Shown here: piece after piece, positions 1-6,539 of the stretch
Numbering within the stretch: position 1 is the first letter of the stretch
Layout: each line of letters begins with the position of its first letter
DNA from: an uncultured Clostridium sp.
GTDB lineage: Bacteria; Bacillota; Clostridia; TANB77; CAG-508
Direction of reading: 5' to 3'
Length of the DNA stretch: 29,837 nt
NCBI GenBank assembly: GCA_902462295.1
Contig: CABQAZ010000017.1
Coordinates: 1 to 29,837, forward strand
Made by a program: the position numbers and the translations under genes
Notes under the pieces: generated by a model
Told to the model about the DNA's origin: nothing
The model's input: only the letters and a program-made list of their open reading frames with translations
Databases searched by the model: none

Positions 1-178
1 AAAATATAAAAAATAATAAATAACAAATAAATTAAAAATAGATAATAATAAATTAATAAATAATTGATAAAAAATAAATAATAAATAAATAATAAATAAA
101 TAATAAAAATAAATAAAAACAATTAATTAAAAAATTAAATAATAAAAAAAGAAAAACTATTTTAAATAAAAAAAAAAT
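1..178. repeat. A/T-only low-complexity spacer
   Basis: This stretch is almost entirely A and T, with only a handful of G or C. It is full of stop codons in the forward frames. Between about 70 and 115 an 11-base unit of the type AAATAAATAAT repeats about three times. I see no gene, no clear promoter and no RNA structure. It probably serves as the intergenic leader of rsmI, or is the tail of an AT-rich intergenic region that starts left of the window. Confidence 0.6.
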
Positions 179-214
179 ATGATATTATATATATTAAATG
201 AGAGGGAGATTAAA

Positions 215-1036
215 ATGAATGGAAAAATATATATTGTAGCAACTCCAATTGGAAATTTGGATGATATAACATTAAGAGCAATAAAAATATTAAAAAATGT
301 AGACTTGATAGCGGCAGAAGATACAAGACAAACATTAAAATTATTAAATCATTTTGATATATCAAAGCCACTAATAAGTTATCATAGACATAATGAGGAT
401 GTAAAAAGTGATGTATTAATAGAAAAATTAAAAAAAGGAGAAAATATTGCATTAGTATCAGATGCGGGAACACCAGGGATATGTGATCCAGGGGAAGAGG
501 TAATAAAAAAAGCAATTCAAGAAAATATAGAAGTGATACCAATACCTGGTGCTTGTGCAATGGTAAATGCATTAATTGCTTCTGGATTGAATACAAAAGA
601 ATTTGTATTTTTAGGTTTTTTACCTTTAAATAAGAAACTTAGAAAAGAAAAATTTGAAGAAATTAAGACTTTAGAAAAAACAATTATAATATATGAAGCA
701 CCGCACAAAATTAAAGGTACATTAATAGAGTTAAAAGGTGTATTAGGAACTAGAAAAATTGTTTTAGCAAGAGAGTTAACAAAGATTCATGAGGAATTTA
801 TAAGAAAAGATATAGATGAGTTAATAGAAGATGTTGATAGATTAAAGGGAGAAATGATTTTAATAATAGAGGGAAATCAAGAAGGAAAAAGAGTAGATAA
901 TGAATTAAATAATTTAGATATAGAAAGTCATTATAAATATTATGAAAAACAGGGATTTACTAAAAAAGAGATAATAAAAAGAATTGCTAAAGATAGAAAT
1001 GTAAGTAAGAATGAAATATACATGAAATTTATTTAG
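215..1036 (+). CDS. rsmI: 16S rRNA 2'-O-methyltransferase RsmI
   Basis: RsmI methylates the ribose of C1402 in 16S rRNA using S-adenosylmethionine, fine-tuning the decoding centre. The 273-residue protein has the family's length. It opens with the typical strand and loop GKIYIVATPIGNLDDIT, followed by the AAEDTR motif near residue 35 and the SAM-site motif SDAGTPGICDPG near 90, all hallmarks of the tetrapyrrole-methylase fold family to which RsmI belongs. A longer reading frame begins at 179, but GAGGGAGAT lies just ahead of the ATG at 215 and the family starts at MNGKIYIV, so I use 215. A strong hairpin follows the stop. Identity is secure. Confidence 0.95.
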   Translation: MNGKIYIVATPIGNLDDITLRAIKILKNVDLIAAEDTRQTLKLLNHFDISKPLISYHRHNEDVKSDVLIEKLKKGENIALVSDAGTPGICDPGEEVIKKAIQENIEVIPIPGACAMVNALIASGLNTKEFVFLGFLPLNKKLRKEKFEEIKTLEKTIIIYEAPHKIKGTLIELKGVLGTRKIVLARELTKIHEEFIRKDIDELIEDVDRLKGEMILIIEGNQEGKRVDNELNNLDIESHYKYYEKQGFTKKEIIKRIAKDRNVSKNEIYMKFI

Positions 1037-1052
1037 AATTTTTATATAAAAT

Positions 1053-1090
1053 AAAAAGTTGGGTTTAGAATTTACCAACTTTTTATTTTT
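1053..1090. terminator. Bidirectional terminator between rsmI and abrB
   Basis: The arms AAAAAGTTGG and CCAACTTTTT flank a loop of about 12 bases. A T-rich tract follows on the plus strand, and the complementary A-rich side serves the minus strand. It sits 17 bases after the rsmI stop and just before the abrB stop, so it can end both convergent transcripts. Confidence 0.8.
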
Positions 1091-1098
1091 CTTGTATA

Positions 1099-1359
1099 TT
1101 ATTCATCATTTTTATTATCTGTATTAGAAAGTTTTTGTGCGCATTTTGAACAAACTAATTTATCTTTGTAAGCTATAAGATTTTTTGTGTTTCCACAAAA
1201 GATACAGTTTGGTTCATATTTTTTTAATATAATAGAAGAACCATCAACGTAAATTTCTATAGGGTCTTTTTCAGCTATATCAAATTTATTTCTAATTTCT
1301 ATAGGGATAACAACTCTACCTAGTTCATCAACTTTTCTTACAATTCCTGTAGATTTCAT
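1099..1359 (-). CDS. AbrB/SpoVT-family regulator with C-terminal Cys4 motif
   Basis: A small DNA-binding transition-state regulator of the AbrB/Abh/SpoVT type. Residues 1-47 form the swapped-hairpin DNA-binding domain (MKSTGIVRKVDELGRVVIPIEI, then the basic and acidic alternation up to IILKKYEP). Instead of the ordinary AbrB C-terminal multimerisation domain there is a compact tail with CIFC (C52, C55) and CSKC (C70, C73), which looks like a zinc-binding knuckle. The protein is 86 residues. The frame can be extended by seven codons, but AAGGAGG precedes the ATG at 1359. The gene is monocistronic with its own promoter (1400-1428), divergent from spmA. Family members govern the shift to stationary phase and sporulation; the exact targets here are unknown. 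Confidence 0.9.
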   Translation of the reverse strand: MKSTGIVRKVDELGRVVIPIEIRNKFDIAEKDPIEIYVDGSSIILKKYEPNCIFCGNTKNLIAYKDKLVCSKCAQKLSNTDNKNDE

Positions 1360-1399
1360 AAATTTATCCTCCTTAAACATTTTTTATCAATTCATATAT

Positions 1400-1428
1400 A
1401 TAATAACATAAATATTTTTATAGGTCAA
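1400..1428 (-). promoter_or_regulatory. SigA-type promoter of the abrB-type gene
   Basis: Read on the minus strand, TTGACC (-35) and TATTAT (-10) are separated by 17 bases, about 40 bases ahead of the start codon. No TGTCGAA-type Spo0A box is visible between this promoter and the gene. Confidence 0.6.
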
Positions 1429-1508
1429 TTAAAATTTCAAATTATTGTAAAAGAATTTGTTATATTTTGCTAATTTGTAAAATATAAATATAGTAAAAAG
1501 GAGGAGAA

Positions 1509-2090
1509 ATGCTAAATATATTATGGCCAATTTTTATGATAATATCAATAATTTATGCAATATTTTCTGGAAATTTAAATAATATAAATAAAGCAATTTT
1601 TGAATCAACAGAAAATGCTGTAAATTTGACATTGACTTTAATTGGCACAACATGTCTTTGGTGTGGAATAATGGAGATTGCTTCTAAAACTAATATTATA
1701 AATTGTATGTCTAAATTGCTAAATAAAGTTGTTAGAAAACTTTTTTATGATTTAAAAGTCGAGAGTAAAGCTTATGAAAATATTATAATGAATATTATTG
1801 CAAATATACTTGGATTGGGAAATGCTGCTACACCATTGGGATTGAAAGCGATGAGAGAATTACAGAAAGAAAACAAAGACAAAGAAACTTTAAGTGACAA
1901 TATGATGATACTAATTGTTTTAAATACAGCATCCTTACAGATTATTCCAACTACTATAATTGCAATAAGAAGTTCACTGGGGTCAGATAATCCAACAAAG
2001 ATAATTCTTCCAGTATGGATTTCTACAATTTGTGCTGTTGTTGTTGGAATTGTAGTTTGTAAAATTATTGTCAAATGTACAGAAAAATGA
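1509..2090 (+). CDS. spmA: Spore maturation protein A
   Basis: SpmA is a polytopic membrane protein needed with SpmB for full dehydration of the spore core in Bacillus and Clostridium; its transport substrate is not settled. The 193-residue protein has the nucleoside-recognition/Gate-type fold of the family: an N-terminal membrane helix (ILWPIFMIISIIYAIFSG), a conserved block NLTLTLIGTTCLWCGIMEIA near 40-57, and the signature NILGLGNAATPLGLKAMREL near 94-113. GGAGGAG lies directly before the ATG. The spmB gene follows after 44 bases, as in other spore formers, so the two are most likely one operon expressed during sporulation. Confidence 0.94.
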   Translation: MLNILWPIFMIISIIYAIFSGNLNNINKAIFESTENAVNLTLTLIGTTCLWCGIMEIASKTNIINCMSKLLNKVVRKLFYDLKVESKAYENIIMNIIANILGLGNAATPLGLKAMRELQKENKDKETLSDNMMILIVLNTASLQIIPTTIIAIRSSLGSDNPTKIILPVWISTICAVVVGIVVCKIIVKCTEK

Positions 2091-2100
2091 AAGGAGAGTC

Positions 2101-2148
2101 TTGTATAATTTAAAAAGTTATATAAGTATAATAAATGAAAGTTGTTGA
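2101..2148 (+). CDS. Possible 15-codon leader peptide overlapping the spmB start
   Basis: A TTG codon at 2101 follows AAGGAGAG by two to four bases. Fifteen codons (LYNLKSYISIINESC) run to a TGA at 2146-2148, which overlaps the beginning of spmB in another frame. The ribosome would terminate within a few bases of the spmB ATG, a layout suited to termination-reinitiation. The spacing to the TTG is short and the peptide has no recognisable motif, so it may be chance. Confidence 0.25.
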   Translation: MYNLKSYISIINESC

Positions 2149-2665
2149 TTATATTTCAGTAATAGTGCTACCATTAGTAATTTTAATAATTATTGCTGAA
2201 GCATTAAAAAATAGGCTATCTGTTTTTGATATTTTTTTAAAAGGAGCTACTGAAGGGATAGAAATAAGTTTGAAAATTTTTCCAACTTTAATAGGATTAT
2301 TTGTGGCAATAGGAATGCTTAGATATTCTGGAATTTTAGATTTTATAACAAAAGTAATTTCCCCAGGATTAGATTTTATTAAATTTCCTAGAGAAGTTGT
2401 TCCACTTGCTTTGCTAAGACCTATTTCAGGTAGTGCTTCTATGGCTGTTGCAACAGATATAATTAGTTGTAATGGTGTGGATTCTTTTGTTGGAATTTTG
2501 GCTTCTGTTATTATGGGGTCAACAGAAACAACATTGTATACGATTGCTGTATATACAAGTTCTGTAAAAATAAAGAATACTAGAGGAGTATTAATTGCAG
2601 CTTTGATGGCTGATATAACGGGAATGATAATTTCCACGTTAATATGTAGGGCTTTTTTTGTGTGA
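2135..2665 (+). CDS. spmB: Spore maturation protein B
   Basis: Partner of SpmA in spore core dehydration, located in a sporulation membrane. The 176-residue protein is largely hydrophobic and carries family blocks such as GATEGIEISLKIFPTLIGLF (about 38-57) and LLRPISGSASMAVATDII (about 92-109), then GSTETTLYTIAVYTSSVKI. The start is unusual: the only good Shine-Dalgarno sequence (AAGGAGAG at 2091) lies about 37 bases upstream and instead serves a 15-codon TTG-initiated reading frame ending inside the first codons of spmB. Several in-frame stops just ahead of 2135 exclude a longer product. Translation may therefore depend on coupling. Confidence 0.94.
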   Translation: MKVVDYISVIVLPLVILIIIAEALKNRLSVFDIFLKGATEGIEISLKIFPTLIGLFVAIGMLRYSGILDFITKVISPGLDFIKFPREVVPLALLRPISGSASMAVATDIISCNGVDSFVGILASVIMGSTETTLYTIAVYTSSVKIKNTRGVLIAALMADITGMIISTLICRAFFV

Positions 2666-2711
2666 ATCAAATATATTTTATATAGAATAATTCTTGAAAT
2701 TAAGGATATAA

Positions 2712-2728
2712 AGTCGAATTATGTCGAA
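2712..2728 (+). promoter_or_regulatory. Tandem Spo0A-box matches
   Basis: AGTCGAA (2712-2718) and TGTCGAA (2722-2728) lie 10 bases apart, one helical turn, in the gap after spmB. TGTCGAA is the consensus 0A box. They are about 30 bases upstream of a -35 TTGACA, a place from which Spo0A-P could act on that promoter. Confidence 0.45.
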
Positions 2729-2757
2729 CGATTTTTCTGTTTTTTTGTAAAATAGTA

Positions 2758-2784
2758 TTGACAAACAAGAAAAAATAGTATAAT
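2758..2784 (+). promoter_or_regulatory. SigA-type promoter for the candidate RNA
   Basis: A perfect TTGACA (2758-2763) and a perfect TATAAT (2779-2784) are separated by 15 bases, shorter than the preferred 17. No open reading frame follows on the plus strand. The next object is the foldback at 2834-2996, so this promoter, if used, makes a non-coding transcript. Confidence 0.5.
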
Positions 2785-2790
2785 CTTATG

Positions 2791-2997
2791 ACAACAAAAA
2801 TTTAATTCAAATTTTTTTATAAAGTTTTTAATCTTGTAAAGGGAATAATCTAAATTCCCCATTATGAACTACTTATTAAATACTATTAATGTCAATTTAA
2901 AATCCAAAAACTAAACACAGGCCCCCTAGCCTTCCCCCTATAAAACATTAATTATTATATTCATAAAAAATTAGTTCTTGATTATTCCTTTTACAAA
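2791..2997 (+). ncRNA. Candidate structured RNA with long foldback (6S-like shape)
   Basis: The gap between spmB and walJ folds into one long rod. TTGTAAAGGGAATAATC at 2834-2850 pairs with 2980-2996 over 17 bp, with a single G-U. Inside come collinear stems TTATGAA/TTCATAA (2862-2868 with 2960-2966) and ATTAATGT/ACATTAAT (2885-2892 with 2945-2952), and an apical C-rich part with AGGC/GCCT around 2919-2932. Large internal loops separate the stems. The C-rich apical stretch stands out in such an AT-rich background. A promoter precedes it on the plus strand. The closing stem, bubble and apical stem resemble 6S RNA in outline, but I cannot confirm the family. No clear terminator follows on the plus strand, and the minus orientation is not excluded. 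Confidence 0.45.
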
Positions 2998-3001
2998 ACC
3001 A

Positions 3002-3796
3002 TTATAAAGTAATTAATTTACTAGGACAGTCTCTATTGGCTACAGATAAATTAATTTGTTTATCATCAGAATGATTTGAAATTATTTCATCTATAACTGT
3101 TTGATATGCAAGTTCAGGAAAATTACTTTCTTTACTTAAGTGACCAAGCATAGCTGTAGATAAATTGCTATTTTTTAATAAATAAGAGATAGTTTTTCCT
3201 GCCATTAAATTAGACAAATGGCCAATGTTGCTTGCAATACGTGATTTTAATTTGTATGGGTATGCACAACATTTTAATACTTCAGTATCATAATTAGATT
3301 CTAGTAAAATAAATTCACTGCCTTCCAAATGATTAACAATCGATTTTGTCATATGACCTATATCTGTTGCAATACTAATTTGATGTTTATTATTTTGACT
3401 GATATTAAATCCACATGGATTTACAGCATCATGTGGAATGCTAAATGGAAGTATTTCTAAATCATTTATTGAAAATTTTTCTGAAATATTAAAGAAATTT
3501 ATATTTTTTTCAGATAATTTTTCTGTTTGATTTGGCATCGCATCAAAAGTTTCTTTTGTTGCGAAAACAGGAATATTGAATTTTTTAGAAATTGTTGAAA
3601 CTCCCTTTACGTGATCAGAATGTTCATGTGTAACTAAAATTGCATTAATAGAAGAGGGAGTTACTTCAATAGCTTTTAACCCCTCTTCTATTTTTTTACA
3701 GCTCATTCCTGCATCAATTAAAATTTTAGTATTTTCAGTTTCTACAAATAAACTGTTTCCACTACTACCACTATATAAACTACAAAAATTTAACAT
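3002..3796 (-). CDS. walJ: Metallo-beta-lactamase-fold hydrolase, WalJ/YycJ family
   Basis: A 264-residue cytoplasmic MBL-fold protein. The N-terminus reads FCSLYSGSSGNSLFVETENTKILIDAG, the typical opening of the YycJ/WalJ group. The metal-binding motif THEHSDH lies at residues 56-62 (H57, H59, D61, H62), with further ligands expected at PHDA near 140 and GHLS near 218. In Bacillus and streptococci this gene accompanies the WalRK cell-wall two-component genes and is linked to coordination of division with replication; a nuclease activity has been proposed. Here it lies instead downstream of murA (21 bases) on the same strand, suggesting co-transcription. No walRK genes are in the window. Confidence 0.9.
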   Translation of the reverse strand: MLNFCSLYSGSSGNSLFVETENTKILIDAGMSCKKIEEGLKAIEVTPSSINAILVTHEHSDHVKGVSTISKKFNIPVFATKETFDAMPNQTEKLSEKNINFFNISEKFSINDLEILPFSIPHDAVNPCGFNISQNNKHQISIATDIGHMTKSIVNHLEGSEFILLESNYDTEVLKCCAYPYKLKSRIASNIGHLSNLMAGKTISYLLKNSNLSTAMLGHLSKESNFPELAYQTVIDEIISNHSDDKQINLSVANRDCPSKLITL

Positions 3797-3817
3797 ATGT
3801 ATTTCTTCTTTCTAATG

Positions 3818-5077
3818 TTATTCTTTAATTCTTTCGATTATTGCACCAAGATTTCTAAATTTTTCTTCAATATTTTCATATCCTCTATCTATATGGTCTA
3901 AATTATATATTTCAGTTTTTCCATCTGCAATTATTCCAGCTATTATTAATGCGGCTCCAGCACGTAAATCTGATGAATATACAGGTGAACCAGATAGACT
4001 ATTTACACCTTCAAAAAATGCAGTTTTGCCCTCTGCTGTAATATTTGCTCCCATTTTATTTAATTCTTCTGTATATTGAAATCTAGATTCCCATATATTT
4101 TCTATTATTCTGCTTGTTCCATCTGCTATTGATAATACTACACCCATTTGTGGTTGTAAGTCAGTTGGAAATCCTGGGTATGGTTGTGTTTTTATGATTG
4201 CTTTTGATGGTCTTTTATCACACCAAACTCGTATTTCATCTCCAAAATCTTCAACATGTCCACCAATTTCTAGAATTTTAGCTGTTATAGCTTCTAAGTG
4301 TTTTGTAATACAATTTTTTATTAAAATGTCTCCTTTAGATGCTACTGCAGCAAGCATAAATGTACCTGCTTCAATTTGGTCTGGAACGATTGAATATGTA
4401 CCATTACCATTAAGTTTTTTTACACCATTTATTTTTATTACATCTGTTCCTGCACCACGAATATCGGCACCCATTGTATTTAGAAAATTTGCAACATCAA
4501 CGATGTGAGGCTCTTTTGCTGCGTTGTCTATTATTGTTGTTCCTTCTGCTAAAACAGAAGCAAGCATAACATTAATTGTTGCCCCAACAGAAACTACATC
4601 CATATAAATTGAGTTTCCTGTTAGTTTTGAAGCTGAAGCTGAAATTTTTCCTTGTCCAACTTCAACTTTTGCACCTAATGCTTCAAAACCTTTTATATGT
4701 TGATCTATTGGTCTAGCACCTAGTTTACATCCTCCAGGCATTCCTACAGAGATTTTTCCAGTACGTCCAAGCATACTACCTATGATGTAATATGATGCTC
4801 TAAATTTGCTTGTTAATTCTTCTGATGCTTCTGTTTTTGTTATATTTCTTGTATCAATTGTAATTTCATTTGGTGTGTTCCATGTGATTTTTGCACCAAG
4901 ACCCTCTAATATTTCACATGATTTTTTTACATCACTTATATTAGGTAAGTTTTCAATTGTACAAATTCCATCTATTAAAAGTGTTGCTGGTAAAATAGCT
5001 ACTGCTGCATTTTTTGCACCACTTATTGTTACTTCTCCTTTTAAAGGCGTTTTTCCAGTTATTACTAATTTTTCCAA
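3818..5077 (-). CDS. murA: UDP-N-acetylglucosamine 1-carboxyvinyltransferase
   Basis: MurA transfers enolpyruvate from phosphoenolpyruvate to UDP-GlcNAc, the first committed step of peptidoglycan synthesis in the cytoplasm. The 419-residue protein has the EPSP-synthase-like double domain, the substrate-contact pair K22-N23 in ISGAKNAAVA, and the mobile loop GGCKLGARPID containing the catalytic cysteine (C117), the fosfomycin target residue. The start appears to be TTG, preceded by AAGGAGG at good spacing; no ATG fits the family N-terminus. It sits between spoIIR (upstream) and walJ (downstream) on the minus strand. Many Firmicutes have two MurA paralogues, and I cannot tell which this is. Confidence 0.96.
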   Translation of the reverse strand: MEKLVITGKTPLKGEVTISGAKNAAVAILPATLLIDGICTIENLPNISDVKKSCEILEGLGAKITWNTPNEITIDTRNITKTEASEELTSKFRASYYIIGSMLGRTGKISVGMPGGCKLGARPIDQHIKGFEALGAKVEVGQGKISASASKLTGNSIYMDVVSVGATINVMLASVLAEGTTIIDNAAKEPHIVDVANFLNTMGADIRGAGTDVIKINGVKKLNGNGTYSIVPDQIEAGTFMLAAVASKGDILIKNCITKHLEAITAKILEIGGHVEDFGDEIRVWCDKRPSKAIIKTQPYPGFPTDLQPQMGVVLSIADGTSRIIENIWESRFQYTEELNKMGANITAEGKTAFFEGVNSLSGSPVYSSDLRAGAALIIAGIIADGKTEIYNLDHIDRGYENIEEKFRNLGAIIERIKE

Positions 5078-5167
5078 AAGTATTCCTCCTTAATTTTGTT
5101 TTCCTAAAAAATATATCACAAAAAATATAATAATACAACAGTTTTAGGAGAAAAAACTCAAAGAGAA

Positions 5168-5839
5168 TTATATATTACTATTAGCTGTGAATAATCCTTT
5201 TTCTGCAAAAAATTCAATTAGTTTGAATTTGAATTGTATTTCTGAATTTGTTTCATCTGAAATTATATTGTAAGATTCTTTATCAAGATTTTCTTCTAAG
5301 TTTTCTTTTGCTTTATCATCAACTATTCCTGAGGAAACATCAATAAAACACAATGATGGAAACATTACACACCACCAATTTTTTCCTTTTGCTTGTCCAA
5401 TTTCTACTCTTAAAGCATCATAAAATCCTGCTGGTAAAGAAATATCACCATAATTTTTGGTTGGAAAGAAAAAATTATCAATATTAATTTTTACAGGATA
5501 ATCATATCCATTTTCTGCTATAGTTTGTTCTGCAATATGTTGAAATTCATTTTTATGTTCGTTTGCTAAAGTGATTGCTTCTCTTTTAGTTGTACAATTT
5601 GAACATATACTATTCATATAATTAAGTAATGAGTCTCTTACTTTTAATTTTAAAGTTTGATCTTCATCTGAATCACTGTTTGCGATAACATGTAATCTAA
5701 AAACTGCTTGAGATAAATTGTTTGATACTGCTGAAACATAACTCTGGGCACAAATGAATATATATATAAATAGTAACAAAGTAAGTAAACTTAAACTTTT
5801 TAATTTGGGATTTTTCATAAAATTTAAAACATTTTTCAT
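5168..5839 (-). CDS. spoIIR: Stage II sporulation protein R
   Basis: SpoIIR is the forespore-made signal that triggers SpoIIGA to process pro-SigE in the mother cell. The 223-residue protein has an N-terminal membrane or signal segment (about 13-34), then the family signatures FRLHVIANSDSDEDQTLKLKV and the C-terminal block NYGDISLPAGFYDALRVEIG followed by GKNWWCVMFPSLCF. The frame can be extended far upstream, but GAGGAGGATT sits just ahead of the ATG at 5839 and the extension lacks family sequence. SpoIIR genes are usually SigF-dependent. Upstream I see only a poor match (GCATA, 13 bases, GGTTAATAAT). The gene precedes murA by about 90 bases and diverges from the gene at 5991. Confidence 0.95.
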   Translation of the reverse strand: MKNVLNFMKNPKLKSLSLLTLLLFIYIFICAQSYVSAVSNNLSQAVFRLHVIANSDSDEDQTLKLKVRDSLLNYMNSICSNCTTKREAITLANEHKNEFQHIAEQTIAENGYDYPVKINIDNFFFPTKNYGDISLPAGFYDALRVEIGQAKGKNWWCVMFPSLCFIDVSSGIVDDKAKENLEENLDKESYNIISDETNSEIQFKFKLIEFFAEKGLFTANSNI

Positions 5840-5931
5840 ACTAATCCTCCTCATAACATTTTTGTAAAAAAATATCTTTAAAATAATTATTAACCAAAAA
5901 AAATAATTTATGCATTTCAAGGAAAAAATAC

Positions 5932-5967
5932 TTGACAATGAAAAAAACAAATGGTAAAATTTACCAT
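5932..5967 (+). promoter_or_regulatory. SigA promoter with palindromic operator over the -10
   Basis: TTGACA (5932-5937), a 17-base spacer and TAAAAT (5955-5960) form a strong promoter. The -10 lies inside a perfect inverted repeat, ATGGTAAA-A-TTTACCAT (5951-5967). A dimeric repressor bound there would block RNA polymerase. I cannot assign the site to a known regulator family. Confidence 0.65.
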
Positions 5968-5990
5968 ATAAACAATCGAAAGGGATGAAT

Positions 5991-6434
5991 ATGATGGTTG
6001 TTGGAGACAAAAGAATAGATAAAATGTGTAGTTTCTATGTTAGTGATTTTCACTTAGAAATGATTTTAGTACCTTTTATAAATAAAAAAATAGAAGAAAA
6101 TGAGGAAATAATAATAAAAACTCAAAAGAATTTAAAAGATACATTAGAAATATTATTATCAAAAATAAATATAAAAGAAGAAAATAAAGAAAAAATATTA
6201 GACTTAGGTTGGAATGTTACTGAAAATAAAAAAATTGAAGATAAGTCAAATGTTATTATAATAGGAAATAAAAATTATATATCAGAAATAAATAATAAAA
6301 TAAGAGAAAAAAATATTACAGATATAACTGTAATTGATTGTTATAAATTTGAAGATATAAAGGATAATATGAATAGTATAATGAATAATTATACTGTGAA
6401 CTTGAATGCAACAGGGATTGAAAATATCAAATAG
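5991..6434 (+). CDS. Uncharacterised 147-residue protein behind a palindromic operator
   Basis: I do not recognise this gene. It encodes a soluble, lysine- and glutamate-rich protein with an N-terminal conserved-looking stretch (KMCSFYVSDFHLEMILVPFINKKIE), a helical middle, then an alternating strand/helix pattern (NVIIIGNKNYISEINNKI, ITDITVIDCYKFEDIKDNM) that suggests an alpha/beta fold. There is no signal peptide or membrane helix. Two starts are possible (5985 and 5991); the GAAAGGG ribosome site spaces better to 5991. The gene is alone on the plus strand between spoIIR (divergent) and the pyrophosphorylase gene. Its promoter carries a 17-bp palindrome over the -10, so it is likely tightly controlled. 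Confidence 0.75.
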   Translation: MMVVGDKRIDKMCSFYVSDFHLEMILVPFINKKIEENEEIIIKTQKNLKDTLEILLSKINIKEENKEKILDLGWNVTENKKIEDKSNVIIIGNKNYISEINNKIREKNITDITVIDCYKFEDIKDNMNSIMNNYTVNLNATGIENIK

Positions 6435-6478
6435 AAGTAATATAAATAGAAATAATATAAAAAATTTTGTATAAAGTA

Positions 6479-6507
6479 TTGAAAAAAAAAATAAAATAGT
6501 ATAGTAT
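6479..6507 (+). promoter_or_regulatory. SigA promoter of the UDP-sugar pyrophosphorylase gene
   Basis: TTGAAA and TAGTAT are separated by 17 bases, about 33 bases ahead of the start codon at 6540. Confidence 0.6.
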
Positions 6508-6539
6508 ATGGGTTATGGAGCAGGAAAGGAAGTATACAA

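Noticed and set aside
1..178. AT-rich repeats at the left edge as a possible replication origin
   Set aside because: No DnaA boxes or iterons with G/C content are visible. Low complexity alone is not enough.
2149..2670. A 173-codon minus-strand frame opposite spmB
   Set aside because: It is the exact antisense of a clear SpmB gene, with no ribosome site and no family resemblance.
5840..5930. A SigF promoter for spoIIR (GCATA and GGTTAATAAT)
   Set aside because: The 13-base spacing and the -10 fit poorly to the known pattern, so it was not listed as a feature.
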